Of a stretch of DNA of 64,000 nucleotides, positions 26,014 to 34,905 are shown one piece after another. The DNA comes from Calditrichia bacterium. Its GTDB lineage: Bacteria > Calditrichota > Calditrichia > RBG-13-44-9 > J075. The stretch covers positions 124,001-188,000 of the forward strand of contig JANQRS010000068.1 in the NCBI GenBank assembly GCA_028284445.1, read 5' to 3'. The notes below the pieces were generated by a model that was not told the DNA's origin, did not search any database, and saw only the letters and a program-made list of their open reading frames with translations. The position numbers and the translations under genes were made by a program. The first letter of the stretch is position 1, and every line of letters starts with the position of its first letter.

Positions 26014-26823
26014 TTAGTGGTTGTTCTCCAACCTGGTCGTCAAATACTTGAATGCCGTTTGCGGGTCATCGGCAAAAGAAAACAGAGAGAGATCTTTGGC
26101 GCTGATGACCAGATTTTCGACCATCGCTTCAAAATTGATCACGCTTTTCCAGTATTTTTCGCCATAGAGCAATATGGTTTTCGGCTTGATTTTCTTCGTT
26201 TGAACCAGCGTCAGAACTTCGAAGAGTTCGTCGAAAGTACCAAATCCCCCGGGGAAAACCACGATTGCACGAGCCAGGTATACAAACCAGAATTTGCGGG
26301 TAAAGAAATAGTGGAATTCGAAATTGAGCTTGTCGGTGATGTAGTCGTTGCAGCCTTGTTCCATTGGGATGGATATGTTCAGGCCAACCGACTCGCCGTT
26401 AGGCGCCTCCGAAGCGCCGCGATTGGCTGCCTCCATAATGCCCGGGCCACCGCCGGAGGTGATAAGATAGCGCTTGCTGCCATTGGGAAGCGCCTGTGCC
26501 CATTCAGTTAGCTGTTTACCCAGCGTGCGGGCATCCTCGTAGTAGCGTGACATTTCCAAGTGCTTTTCAGCCAGCCGCTTGCCGGCCAGATTCTCTTCAC
26601 TTGGATCTGCCTCGGCGCGTGCTGCCCATTCCTGGAGTTCTGCCGATGCCCTGGCTTTGTCGCGAGTGCGTGCCGAACCGAAAAATACAATGGTATCCTT
26701 CACCTTTTCGCGACGGAAACGGGACTCCGGTTCTATGTATTCTGCCAAAATCCGCAGAATGCGTGCATCTTTGCTGTTCAAAAAATCAAGATTTTTATAC
26801 GCTTTTTCCGGAGACTTGGCCAT
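26014..26823 (-). CDS. LOG-family / TIGR00730 Rossmann-fold protein
   Basis: The 269-residue cytoplasmic protein belongs to the lysine-decarboxylase-like (LOG) family. It has IVFFGSARTRDKA near the start, ITSGGGPGIMEAANRGA and the PGGFGTFDELFE motif. The family releases free bases from nucleoside monophosphates (5'-monophosphate phosphoribohydrolase, as in cytokinin activation), and its PGGxGTxxE motif holds the catalytic Glu. The N-terminal extension of about 35 residues is longer than in plant LOG and typical of the larger bacterial group. AAGGAAG precedes the ATG. No other nucleotide gene lies beside it. Confidence 0.9.
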   Translation of the reverse strand: MAKSPEKAYKNLDFLNSKDARILRILAEYIEPESRFRREKVKDTIVFFGSARTRDKARASAELQEWAARAEADPSEENLAGKRLAEKHLEMSRYYEDARTLGKQLTEWAQALPNGSKRYLITSGGGPGIMEAANRGASEAPNGESVGLNISIPMEQGCNDYITDKLNFEFHYFFTRKFWFVYLARAIVVFPGGFGTFDELFEVLTLVQTKKIKPKTILLYGEKYWKSVINFEAMVENLVISAKDLSLFSFADDPQTAFKYLTTRLENNH

Positions 26824-27113
26824 ACCACTTCCTTCGTTTCAAAAATCGTTGTTGTTCCGTGCTATCCACTACGCCTTTTTCAGGGAGGGACACATAATAC
26901 AGTACTTCCGCCCGGAATGCAACGCTAAAGCGGAGATAAAGCACATTCTTAAATCCTTAGAAATAATGCTGATGGGTATTTTTCTCCCGGGAATAGCGGC
27001 TGAGACAAATGTTCACGAAATTCCAAATTCCAAAGCCAATGTGTGTCTTAGAGCGCTGGCATTGTTTCCCGGTTTGGGATTTTTTCTGTTGGAATTTTGT
27101 TGTTCATGTTTCC

Positions 27114-28802
27114 CTAGTTGTTAATCGCAAGTATTGCCTGGTACTGATTCATGTTGTGCAATACCCGCGTGGCGTGTTTGACCTGCTCATCATAATTGAG
27201 CATTGCGCTAATCCAGGCTGTTGTTCCCTGGATTTGTTCGGCAAATTCAGCGGCAAGGTATTGCTTGATAATGGTTGAGTGAGCATCAAATTGCCGCGCT
27301 TTTTCGTTTTCGAGCTTTTGGGTCGCCACAATTACCAGGTCTTTCAAATCATCACTATAGTTCATGCTTTTTGCAATTCTCAGAAAGGAATGTAACTCAC
27401 GTTCGCCCTCAATTTTATAAGCGAAGGATTCTGCTTTCACAAATGCCTGAAATTTGTTCATGATCGACTTGTCGATCACTATGCGATTCGCATCTTTGAG
27501 CTGCGGATGTTCTTCAAGATGTTCGACCACGAAGCGGAAAAAATAGCCGCGGGCAAAGAGGTTTTTCACATAGGTATCGTGACGGGTGTCAGCAACGGCG
27601 ATGTCCGGTTTTATGCCACCACCGCCATAAACGGTCCGTCCGTTTTGCGTGCGAAATTTGATGGCGCGATTGTATTCCAGGCTGTCAGATAGATCTGTAA
27701 ATACTTTATTGTTGTGCTTGTAGTCTTCTTTTTGAATGGAGCGGCCGGAAGGGATGTAATACTTGGCCGTGGTGATCTTCAGATAAGCCTGGGTGACCCG
27801 GTCTATCGGATATACCTTTTGCACAAGCCCTTTCCCGAATGTCTCATTTCCGATAAGCACCCCTCGATCGAGGTCCTGGATGGCGCCGGCAACAATCTCC
27901 GAGGCGCTGGCGCTTGATTCATCGACCAACACGGTCAAGGGGACATTGGGCAACATCGGGGTGTCTTTGGTGAAAAACTTGTTTTCATTCTCGTGTGAGC
28001 CTCGTGTGGACACAACGAGTTGACCGGGTGGCAAAAAGACGTTTGCTACTTCAACGGCAGCGGTGAGCAGTCCCCCGGGATTCCCGCGTAGATCGAGGAT
28101 GACGCTCTCAATCTTATCCTTTGCTCGCAGGGAGCGGATGGCCTCGCGAAGTTCGCGGCCGGCTTTGTCTGAAAATCCTGAGAGTTTGATGTAGGCTGTG
28201 CCCGGCTCGATGAAGGTGCTGTAAGTGATGTCCTTTAGAACAATTTCTTCGCGAATGAGATTGAACTCGAGAATCGGGTCAACACCGTGACGTTTGATAT
28301 GGACTTTAACAACCGACCCAATTTTTCCGCGCAATCTGCGTGATGCTTCATCTGTGCTCATTGTTTTTGTGGAGGCGCTGTCGATCTTTAGAACAATATC
28401 ACCTGCATGAATACCTGCGCGCATTGCCGGTGTGCCCAATATCGGCGAAATTACCACGATTTCGCCATCCTGCACGTCAATCTCCATACCGACGCCGCCA
28501 TATTTGCCGCGGGTGATCATGCGCATTTGATGCGATCCGGGATCTTCAAAAAAAACGGTGTAGGGGTCAAATTCTTCCAGCATGCCCTTGATGGCAGATT
28601 TGCTGAGCGTTTCGGGGTCCAATTGGTCTACATAGTTACGGGATACAGTTTGGAATACTTCTTTCAGGTAGAATAGCCCTCGGTCAATCTTTTTGTACGT
28701 GGTTTCGGTGTTTGCCTGAGATGTATTCACCATCCATCCCAAGACCAGGAAGATTATCAAAAATGAGCCGGCCCACCCGGCAAACCGTTTTCCCTTTAAC
28801 AT
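27114..28802 (-). CDS. S41 family C-terminal processing peptidase (CtpA-like)
   Basis: The protein of about 562 residues has an N-terminal signal anchor (FLIIFLVLGWMV), a PDZ domain (YGGVGMEIDVQDGEIVVISPI through IHAGDIVLKIDS), and the S41 protease core with the Ser-Lys dyad in DESSASASEIVAGAIQDLDRG and GNETFGKGLVQKVYP. A C-terminal helical domain of about 150 residues follows, as in longer Bacteroidetes-type tail proteases. It degrades or trims periplasmic proteins from the C-terminus. GGGAG lies 8 nt before the ATG at 28802; the longer frame begins with a GTG that has no ribosome site. Confidence 0.95.
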   Translation of the reverse strand: MLKGKRFAGWAGSFLIIFLVLGWMVNTSQANTETTYKKIDRGLFYLKEVFQTVSRNYVDQLDPETLSKSAIKGMLEEFDPYTVFFEDPGSHQMRMITRGKYGGVGMEIDVQDGEIVVISPILGTPAMRAGIHAGDIVLKIDSASTKTMSTDEASRRLRGKIGSVVKVHIKRHGVDPILEFNLIREEIVLKDITYSTFIEPGTAYIKLSGFSDKAGRELREAIRSLRAKDKIESVILDLRGNPGGLLTAAVEVANVFLPPGQLVVSTRGSHENENKFFTKDTPMLPNVPLTVLVDESSASASEIVAGAIQDLDRGVLIGNETFGKGLVQKVYPIDRVTQAYLKITTAKYYIPSGRSIQKEDYKHNNKVFTDLSDSLEYNRAIKFRTQNGRTVYGGGGIKPDIAVADTRHDTYVKNLFARGYFFRFVVEHLEEHPQLKDANRIVIDKSIMNKFQAFVKAESFAYKIEGERELHSFLRIAKSMNYSDDLKDLVIVATQKLENEKARQFDAHSTIIKQYLAAEFAEQIQGTTAWISAMLNYDEQVKHATRVLHNMNQYQAILAINN

Positions 28803-29075
28803 AAAAAACGCTCCCAAGTTTATCACCTGCGTTCCTTGCAGGCGTCAAATATTGCATGTAGTCAAGATCGTAGATTGTGTGATACGATATAAACAAATTC
28901 GGCCCAAAATTGCCGTAGCTTGAGTCACAAAAACATGTACAGGTACCAAAAGGTACCTTCGCAAATTAAATGATGAGACGCTGCTCCCAGTGGATTCGTT
29001 TTGATGTTCCGGCAATAGGTGCTAAGTTCAATTTCAATAGACTTCTCCTGAACCATTAAACAGGCCCTATGCTCT

Positions 29076-30368
29076 ATGCCGTTCACGAAATTTCGGGGCT
29101 TAATTACTTCTATTTTGCTTTGCGTTCCTCCGCTGATCGCACATGCCCAAATACCCGCCCTGGAAAAAGATCTGATCACCTTTGTGAGTGATGTTGCAGA
29201 CGACATGCCCGCTTCCGGCAGCAACGGCTTTACAGTGCCAACGATAGCTGAACTCGACAATTTTCAAGAGCTAATGGCATTTCTCGTCAATTTAGAAATT
29301 ACGGAGGCTGACAGCCTCATACAGGTGGACTTCCCATTTTATAAATTGAGTTTTCTAACGGACACAGGCTTTGAAAATCGTCAATATTATGTCCTTCATG
29401 AGTCTGCTCCAATAACGCAAGGGTGGGGGACCTACATCGTCAATCCGGCTTTTGAACGGCAGATTGCAGTAGAGGTACCACATGCGTTGTTTGATAGCCA
29501 AACTCACATTGAGGGTGTTGATGTTTTTCGGAGAACCGGCTCCAGATATTTTATGATGAGTGGTGTGCATCGCTGTGCAAACGATCAGCAGTCAGGGTGT
29601 AGCGGCTCGACGTCAGTGTGCAGTACCAGTAGTCAACCCTATCCGATTTCAGACATGGCTCATTATGATCTGACCATGTTTCAAGGTGTTCATGAGACTA
29701 TTGTAAGTCTTAATCCGCTTACCTATGTTATTAACCTGCATGGACATGCTCGAAGCAGTTGCGAAGATTTTTTTCTGACCAATGGACATGCTTCGCTGTC
29801 ACAGCCCCTGTTGTTTATGATAAGAGACAGCCTGATTGCCAGTGGTGATGTTTCAGCAGCGGTGGCTGGTGACGGATCGTCATGTCCGCTGATTGGGAGC
29901 ACAAATGTTCAAGGGCGCTACAGTAACGGCTCGCAAAACCCGTGCACGCAGGCTGTTTCTTCGGTAAGTGGTTATTTCATCCACATCGAACAATCCTTTC
30001 GGGTGCGAAGCAACGCTTCGCTGTATAATAAACTTACGACGGCTATTAATGAGGTGATTCAACCGATAACGGATATAAGACTCCCGCAAATGCAACAGGT
30101 GCCCCGGCAATTTCAGGTGTTAAAATCGTACCCAAATCCCTTTAATCCTTCCGTTACAATTGTGCTCGACTTACCGGAGCCAGATCGGGTAAAGTTGAAG
30201 ATATATGATGCCCTGGGCAGGCAAGTGGCCGATCTTATCAATGCTTATCTCAACCGTGGCGAACATAAGTTCCAATTTCAGCCGAGAGCGAATGCTTCAG
30301 GGGTCTATTATGTGCAATTCCAGGGGCATAGCGCGATTCAAACGATGCAAATTCATTTAGTAAGGTAA
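29076..30368 (+). CDS. T9SS-exported protein with unassigned His/Cys-rich domain
   Basis: The 430-residue protein has a signal peptide (LLCVPPLIAHAQ) and ends with an 80-residue T9SS type A sorting domain: SYPNPFNPSVTI, LKIYDALGRQVADL and SGVYYVQFQG. It is therefore exported and probably surface-attached by type IX secretion. The central part has clustered candidate metal ligands: EVPHALFDSQTH, a GVHRC stretch with Cys residues that could form disulfides, SDMAHYD and NLHGHARSSCED. The pattern of spaced His and Asp suggests a metal-dependent hydrolase, but I do not recognise a family. It stands alone, converging with tmk on the minus strand. Confidence 0.75.
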   Translation: MPFTKFRGLITSILLCVPPLIAHAQIPALEKDLITFVSDVADDMPASGSNGFTVPTIAELDNFQELMAFLVNLEITEADSLIQVDFPFYKLSFLTDTGFENRQYYVLHESAPITQGWGTYIVNPAFERQIAVEVPHALFDSQTHIEGVDVFRRTGSRYFMMSGVHRCANDQQSGCSGSTSVCSTSSQPYPISDMAHYDLTMFQGVHETIVSLNPLTYVINLHGHARSSCEDFFLTNGHASLSQPLLFMIRDSLIASGDVSAAVAGDGSSCPLIGSTNVQGRYSNGSQNPCTQAVSSVSGYFIHIEQSFRVRSNASLYNKLTTAINEVIQPITDIRLPQMQQVPRQFQVLKSYPNPFNPSVTIVLDLPEPDRVKLKIYDALGRQVADLINAYLNRGEHKFQFQPRANASGVYYVQFQGHSAIQTMQIHLVR

Positions 30369-30383
30369 GAGGGGAGGTGGCGC

Positions 30384-30401
30384 TGGCATTTCATAATGCC
30401 A
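30384..30401. other. Stem-loop between convergent genes
   Basis: A 7-bp stem TGGCATT/AATGCCA with the loop TCAT lies between the T9SS protein gene and tmk. There is no long T-run, so terminator function is only possible. Confidence 0.35.
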
Positions 30402-30404
30402 AAA

Positions 30405-31037
30405 CTACAAAGACCAAAAACTGACAATTTGCTCCCAAACTTGCACAGCAATGTCTTCAATTGAGTCTTCACCGGGGATGACTACGAAGCGATCGGGGTT
30501 GTCCCGGCAAAGTGTGAGGTAGGCTTCGCGGATGCTGTGGTAAAAGGCAATGCTTTCGCTTTCCAGGCGGTCCCGGCCGCGACCGGCAAGCTTGCGCCTC
30601 CGCACGGATTCTTCCGGAGAAATGTCAATGAAAATGGTGCGCCCCGGGGTGAGCCCGGAGGTGGCGAAGCGATTTAAACGAGCGACAAAATCTATGTCCA
30701 GCTGTCGCCCCGCACCTTGATAAGCGGTTGTAGAATCGTAGAAGCGATCTGCAATGACATAGTCTCCGCGCTCCAGCATTGGCCATATCTCCTGGTGAAC
30801 CAGCTGCGAGCGAGCAGCTGAATAGAGTAGAATTTCTGTGGTCGCATGCATTTCCGCGTGGGCTTTATCGAGAATGATTGGCCGTAACTTTTCCGAGATA
30901 ACGGTGCCGCCCGGTTCACGGACAAGATGAGTGGGTCTGCCGATGGTATCGAGCTTCTCCCTGACAATATTCAGCTGGGTAGTTTTCCCGGAAAAATCGA
31001 TGCCTTCAAAAGAGATAAATCGCGGATGTGTCTTCAT
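30405..31037 (-). CDS. tmk: Thymidylate kinase
   Basis: Tmk phosphorylates dTMP to dTDP. The 210-residue protein has the P-loop FEGIDFSGKTTQ near the N-terminus, the DRFYDSTTAYQGAGR substrate loop and a LID region RKLAGRGRDRLE. In the P-loop, Phe replaces the residue before Ser-Gly-Lys, an ordinary variation. Length is standard. It starts 7 nt after the MATE gene stop on the same strand, so the two form an operon. Confidence 0.95.
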   Translation of the reverse strand: MKTHPRFISFEGIDFSGKTTQLNIVREKLDTIGRPTHLVREPGGTVISEKLRPIILDKAHAEMHATTEILLYSAARSQLVHQEIWPMLERGDYVIADRFYDSTTAYQGAGRQLDIDFVARLNRFATSGLTPGRTIFIDISPEESVRRRKLAGRGRDRLESESIAFYHSIREAYLTLCRDNPDRFVVIPGEDSIEDIAVQVWEQIVSFWSL

Positions 31038-31044
31038 AGCAACT

Positions 31045-32397
31045 CTATAATATAGTCTTCAGCAACCATTTTCGGCCCCTGAATCGCCAGATGTTTAGGG
31101 TGGTGCGGAAAGCTTCATCGATTGCCTGTATTAGCCAGAGGCCAAACAGCGACATGTGAAACGTAAAGGTCATAAAGTAACTGGCGAATCCTTCAAAAAC
31201 AATCACACTGAATATTGCCAGCCACATGAGCCAGTTCAGGTCTGCGCCGCCACGCAGATTACCAGTGAATACCGCGTTGACTGCCTTGGGCAATTGCAGT
31301 GCTGCCAGAATAAGGATCGACGCGGTTCCCAATTCGATGACCCGCGCATCATTGGTAAAGATGTGCAGCCAGACATCCTTGAAGAGAATCAACACTCCTG
31401 ACATCAGGATTGCTGAAATCAGCGCCACCCTTGCAGTTGTGTTGCCGGCGGCGATGGCAGCAGATTCGTCTTCCGCGCCGATGTTTTTGCCAACCAGCGT
31501 CATCGATGCCATGCCAAAACCATTGAATGCCATGGTCAGCACAGACTGGATGCGTACAAACACCTGGTGTGCCGCCAGGACAACAATGCCTACCTGCGAA
31601 GCATAAAAACTGAGAATGAGCTGTCCCAGTGCCCAGACCAACTGCTCTACGGTGGTTGGAATACCGAGCTTGAAGAGTTTCTTGAAGGTTTCGAAGTTAG
31701 GAGTTGTGAACTCCTTGAGCGAGAGGAAAAGCGATCCTTTGCGGCTTCGTAAATAATAGAGGGTAATGAACAGGGCCAGCGAGTGGGCGATACCAACTGC
31801 GAGTGCAGCACCTTTGGTCTCCATTCGCGGGAATCCCCATAGTCCGAAAATCAGGAGCGGGGCCAGGGATAAATGGAGAATGTTGGCGAAAAGATTGACC
31901 TTCATTGTCAACATGGTATCACCGGCCATGCGCATGATGCCGAGGGCGATGAAGTTGACAATAATCAGCGGCCCGAAATAGGAGAGGGTTTCCAGGTATT
32001 CTATGCCGAAGAGGCGTGCGGAGGCATCTTCCTCTTTTATCATAAACAGCAGTTGCGTGCCGCCAAAATACCAGCTGGCAGCAATTAGAAATGACAGGAT
32101 GGTGCCGATAATGAGGGCCTGTGCCAGGACATGATTGGCTTTCCAGGTATTGCCGGCGCCGAGGTAGCGGGTGATGATGATAGATGCACCAACGACAAAG
32201 GTTAGCAGGACAGTAAAGGTGAGAATCACAATTTGTAGAGAAAAGCCGACACCAGCGAGTGCTGCCGCAGAGAGGTTGCCGATGTAAATCGCTTCGATGA
32301 GCCAGGCGATAGTTTGAGAAGATAAATCAACAACGGCGGGCAGCGATGTCTTCAGGACATCCTTCAGAGGTGATTGTTCGCGATCCGGGGAAGACAA
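31045..32397 (-). CDS. MATE family efflux transporter
   Basis: The 450-residue protein has about 12 hydrophobic segments in two related halves, as in the NorM/DinF MATE family. Characteristic elements are the N-terminal AIYIGNLSAAALAGVGFSLQI and the second-half FYASQVGIVVLAAHQVFVRIQS with a following NGFGMASMTLVGKNIGA. It would export organic cations, drugs or lipid-linked substrates using Na+ or H+ gradients; the substrate is unknown. The start is a TTG with AGGTG 7 nt upstream. It is followed after 7 nt by tmk. Confidence 0.92.
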   Translation of the reverse strand: MSSPDREQSPLKDVLKTSLPAVVDLSSQTIAWLIEAIYIGNLSAAALAGVGFSLQIVILTFTVLLTFVVGASIIITRYLGAGNTWKANHVLAQALIIGTILSFLIAASWYFGGTQLLFMIKEEDASARLFGIEYLETLSYFGPLIIVNFIALGIMRMAGDTMLTMKVNLFANILHLSLAPLLIFGLWGFPRMETKGAALAVGIAHSLALFITLYYLRSRKGSLFLSLKEFTTPNFETFKKLFKLGIPTTVEQLVWALGQLILSFYASQVGIVVLAAHQVFVRIQSVLTMAFNGFGMASMTLVGKNIGAEDESAAIAAGNTTARVALISAILMSGVLILFKDVWLHIFTNDARVIELGTASILILAALQLPKAVNAVFTGNLRGGADLNWLMWLAIFSVIVFEGFASYFMTFTFHMSLFGLWLIQAIDEAFRTTLNIWRFRGRKWLLKTIL

Positions 32398-32582
32398 TGC
32401 CTGTCACCTATCAATCAGAGCGGAAGATGCATGCTGCTTATATACGATTTCAATACCTGTATCGATCGAGCACTCCTTTTGTATCATTCTGGGCCGGTAA
32501 GCAGTCAGGAACCCTCTTTGGGATTTGGCAAGACTTCCGGCAGTTTCATGCAGGCAGGGGATGCTGCCGATGTAAACGGACA

Positions 32583-32609
32583 GCGGCCTGCAGGTTTCCT
32601 GCAAGCCGC
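32583..32609. other. Long stem-loop downstream of inositol-3-phosphate synthase gene
   Basis: A 12-bp stem with one mismatch and a TTT loop lies 12 nt after the stop of the minus-strand synthase gene. T-rich sequence precedes rather than follows the stem on that strand, so it may protect the mRNA end rather than act as a classical terminator. Confidence 0.45.
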
Positions 32610-32620
32610 CAAAAAAGCCG

Positions 32621-33949
32621 TTACTGATAGTATTCGTAATAGTCTGCGCCAAGGTGAGTGATTTGATCTTCGCCTTTCATGTAACGCAGGGTATTCTTCA
32701 GCTTCATGAGCTGAATAAAGATGTCATGCTCCGGGTAGAGTTCCGGAAGGGTTGTGGGGCTCTTGAAATAAAAAGATAGCCATTCCTGGATACCGGAGAA
32801 GTTACAGCGTTTTGCAAGATCAAGAAAGAGGGCCAGATCGAGAACAATCGGTGCTGCCAGGATACTGTCACGGCAGAGGAAGTCGATCTTGATCTGCATA
32901 TCATAACCGAGCCATCCAAAGATGTCGATATTATCCCAGCCTTCTTTGTTATCGCCGCGAGGCGGATAGTAGTTGATGCGCACCTTGTGGTAGAAGTCTT
33001 TGTAGAGATCCGGGTACACTTCCGGCTGCAGGATTTGCTCGAGAACGGAGAGCTTGCTTTCTTCCTTGGTTTTGAATGAATCCGGATCGTCCAAAACTTC
33101 ACCGTCGCGATTACCGAGGATGTTAGTGGAGAACCAGCCGCCAAGACCGAGCATTCTCGCTTTGAAACCTGGCGCCAGGATGGTTTTCATGAGGGTTTGA
33201 CCGGTTTTAAAGTCTTTACCGCAGATCGGCGTACCGGTTTCTTTTGCCAATTCGTAGAAGGCGGGCATATCGCAACTGAGGTTCGGAGCGCCATTGGCGT
33301 AGGGCACGCCCATCTTCACTGCTGCGTAGGCATAAATCATTGACGGGGCAATGTCCGGGTCGTTGTTCTTCAGGCCTTCTTCGAAAGCTGCAACGGATTG
33401 GTGAACTGCACCAGGCTTCAGGAAAATTTCGGTGCTGCCGCACCAGACCATCACAACGCGATCAAGATCGTTATCTTCCTTGAACTGCTTGATATCGTCC
33501 ATAACCATCTGAGCGAGGTCCCACTTGGTGTCGGCTTCCTTGACGTAAGTACCATCGAGTTTCTTGACATATTTCTTGTCAAATACCGCCTTCATTGGCT
33601 TAATGGCTTCCAGTTCCGGCTTAATCTGATCCAGGAGGTTCTTGTCGAGCACGCCGGCGTGAACCGCGGCTTCATAGGCGTTTTCTTCAAAGAGATCCCA
33701 GCCACCAAAGCGCAGATCATCAAGGCCGGCCAGACTCACGAAGTCTTTGATCATCGGGACGTTGTTGTCTGTCCGTTTGCCAAGGCGAATGGTGCCCATC
33801 TGGGTCAGTGAACCGATTGGTTTGCCAAGTCCTTTGCTGACGGCAATGCAACCGGCAATAAATGTGGTGGCAACTGCACCCATGCCAGGTGTCAGAATAC
33901 CGAGGCGTCCTTTTGCCGGAGCCATTTCAACTTTAGGCATATTACTCAT
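32621..33949 (-). CDS. Inositol-3-phosphate synthase
   Basis: The enzyme converts glucose-6-phosphate to inositol-3-phosphate with NAD. The 442-residue protein starts with a Rossmann segment (RLGILTPGMGAVATTFIAGC), followed by WDLFEENAYEAA, MVWCGSTEIF and the catalytic-domain block GWLGYDMQIKIDFLCRDSILAAPIVLDL. The Lys/Asp-rich segments SGKDFKTGQTLMKT-like (CGKDFKTGQTLMK here) hold the catalytic lysines. Length matches the long bacterial MIPS type found in Bacteroidetes and some Actinobacteria. Together with the nearby CDP-alcohol phosphatidyltransferase it points to inositol-containing phospholipids. Confidence 0.95.
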   Translation of the reverse strand: MSNMPKVEMAPAKGRLGILTPGMGAVATTFIAGCIAVSKGLGKPIGSLTQMGTIRLGKRTDNNVPMIKDFVSLAGLDDLRFGGWDLFEENAYEAAVHAGVLDKNLLDQIKPELEAIKPMKAVFDKKYVKKLDGTYVKEADTKWDLAQMVMDDIKQFKEDNDLDRVVMVWCGSTEIFLKPGAVHQSVAAFEEGLKNNDPDIAPSMIYAYAAVKMGVPYANGAPNLSCDMPAFYELAKETGTPICGKDFKTGQTLMKTILAPGFKARMLGLGGWFSTNILGNRDGEVLDDPDSFKTKEESKLSVLEQILQPEVYPDLYKDFYHKVRINYYPPRGDNKEGWDNIDIFGWLGYDMQIKIDFLCRDSILAAPIVLDLALFLDLAKRCNFSGIQEWLSFYFKSPTTLPELYPEHDIFIQLMKLKNTLRYMKGEDQITHLGADYYEYYQ

Positions 33950-34076
33950 AAAGCGTTACTTCCTTTCAGTATTATCTTCAAAAAATAAGCAGTGATCTAC
34001 GATTGTCTCCTCATCATACTTGATCTCTGCATATCAAAAACAATTGTCGATATCCGGCCGAGCCTAAAAAAACCGA

Positions 34077-34146
34077 CCACGAATGCACACGAATATTCAC
34101 GAAGATTTATCCAGAAAAATTCGTGCTAATTCGTGAGGATTCGTGG
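34077..34146. repeat. Imperfect inverted repeat of 10-nt CACGAAT units
   Basis: The left arm has three units at a 10-nt period (CACGAATGCA, CACGAATATT, CACGAAGATT); the right arm has the inverse units ending ATTCGTGG. The 70-nt element is non-coding and lies between the inositol synthase and phosphatidyltransferase genes. The unit style resembles the CACTGAT/CACGGAT arrays inside the elements at 51077 and 57515. Confidence 0.8.
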
Positions 34147-34219
34147 CTAAATTCTACACGCAGCATGTCTCCAGGCGACGTCTAATACATTTTATAGACC
34201 ACCACAATTCTCGCGAAAC

Positions 34220-34891
34220 TTATATGCCCAGCGTCTCATCCATGTTCTCGTTGTCCATCGCCGCGCGTTCTTCTTTGCGGACATGGTCCATACGCTGGTA
34301 GGCAGTATAATTGGCCATAATAGCGATCATCCACAGAACAAAAATCAGCAGATTGGGGTGAAAGATAGATCCAAACCCAATGTAAACAATACGCTCTGGT
34401 CTTTGCATTAAGCCGACCTTGCAGTCAAATCCCAGGCCTTCGGCACGGGCTCGAACGTAACTCACCATCATGCTGCCGCACATTGCCAGAAAAGTCACGA
34501 CAAGCATGGTTGTACCAAAGGTGTCACTTTCAGGCCCGCTAATATACGTTTTGGTAATATAGATACCAATCCCGAAAAACATTATTAGCTCGGAGTAACG
34601 ATCAACCGTTGAGTCGAGCACCGCGCCGAATTTCGAGGCCCGGCCGCTCTCTCTTGCCAGCTTGCCATCCATAATATCGCAAGTACCACCTGCCAGCAGG
34701 AATGATCCGGCCCATACCAAACTGCTTTGCGTGTAGAAATAGGCAGCAATGACGGTCAGAATAAGTCCAAGGAAGGTGAAAAAATTAGGATGGATATTAT
34801 TGCGGACGAGAAACTCGATCATTGGTGAGATCAAGTTTATGTACCAATTCTTAACCCCTTCGGGCAGAATGGTGAATCCATTTTTTTCCAT
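34220..34891 (-). CDS. CDP-alcohol phosphatidyltransferase (probable phosphatidylinositol-phosphate synthase)
   Basis: The 223-residue membrane enzyme carries the full family signature D-x2-D-G-x2-A-R-x8-G-x3-D-x3-D at about residues 71-96 (starting DIMDGKLAR), and five to six hydrophobic helices. The family exchanges CMP of CDP-diacylglycerol for an alcohol. Because an inositol-3-phosphate synthase gene lies 270 nt downstream, the acceptor is probably inositol phosphate or inositol; this is inference from context. It starts 14 nt after the rsmI stop and ends the operon TPR protein, unknown protein, rsmI, this gene. Confidence 0.88.
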   Translation of the reverse strand: MEKNGFTILPEGVKNWYINLISPMIEFLVRNNIHPNFFTFLGLILTVIAAYFYTQSSLVWAGSFLLAGGTCDIMDGKLARESGRASKFGAVLDSTVDRYSELIMFFGIGIYITKTYISGPESDTFGTTMLVVTFLAMCGSMMVSYVRARAEGLGFDCKVGLMQRPERIVYIGFGSIFHPNLLIFVLWMIAIMANYTAYQRMDHVRKEERAAMDNENMDETLGI

Positions 34892-34905
34892 CTAGAAGCT
34901 CTTCA

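Noticed and set aside
34077..34146. CRISPR array
   Set aside because: The units are 10 nt with no conserved spacers, and the second half is inverted, which is a palindrome and not an array.
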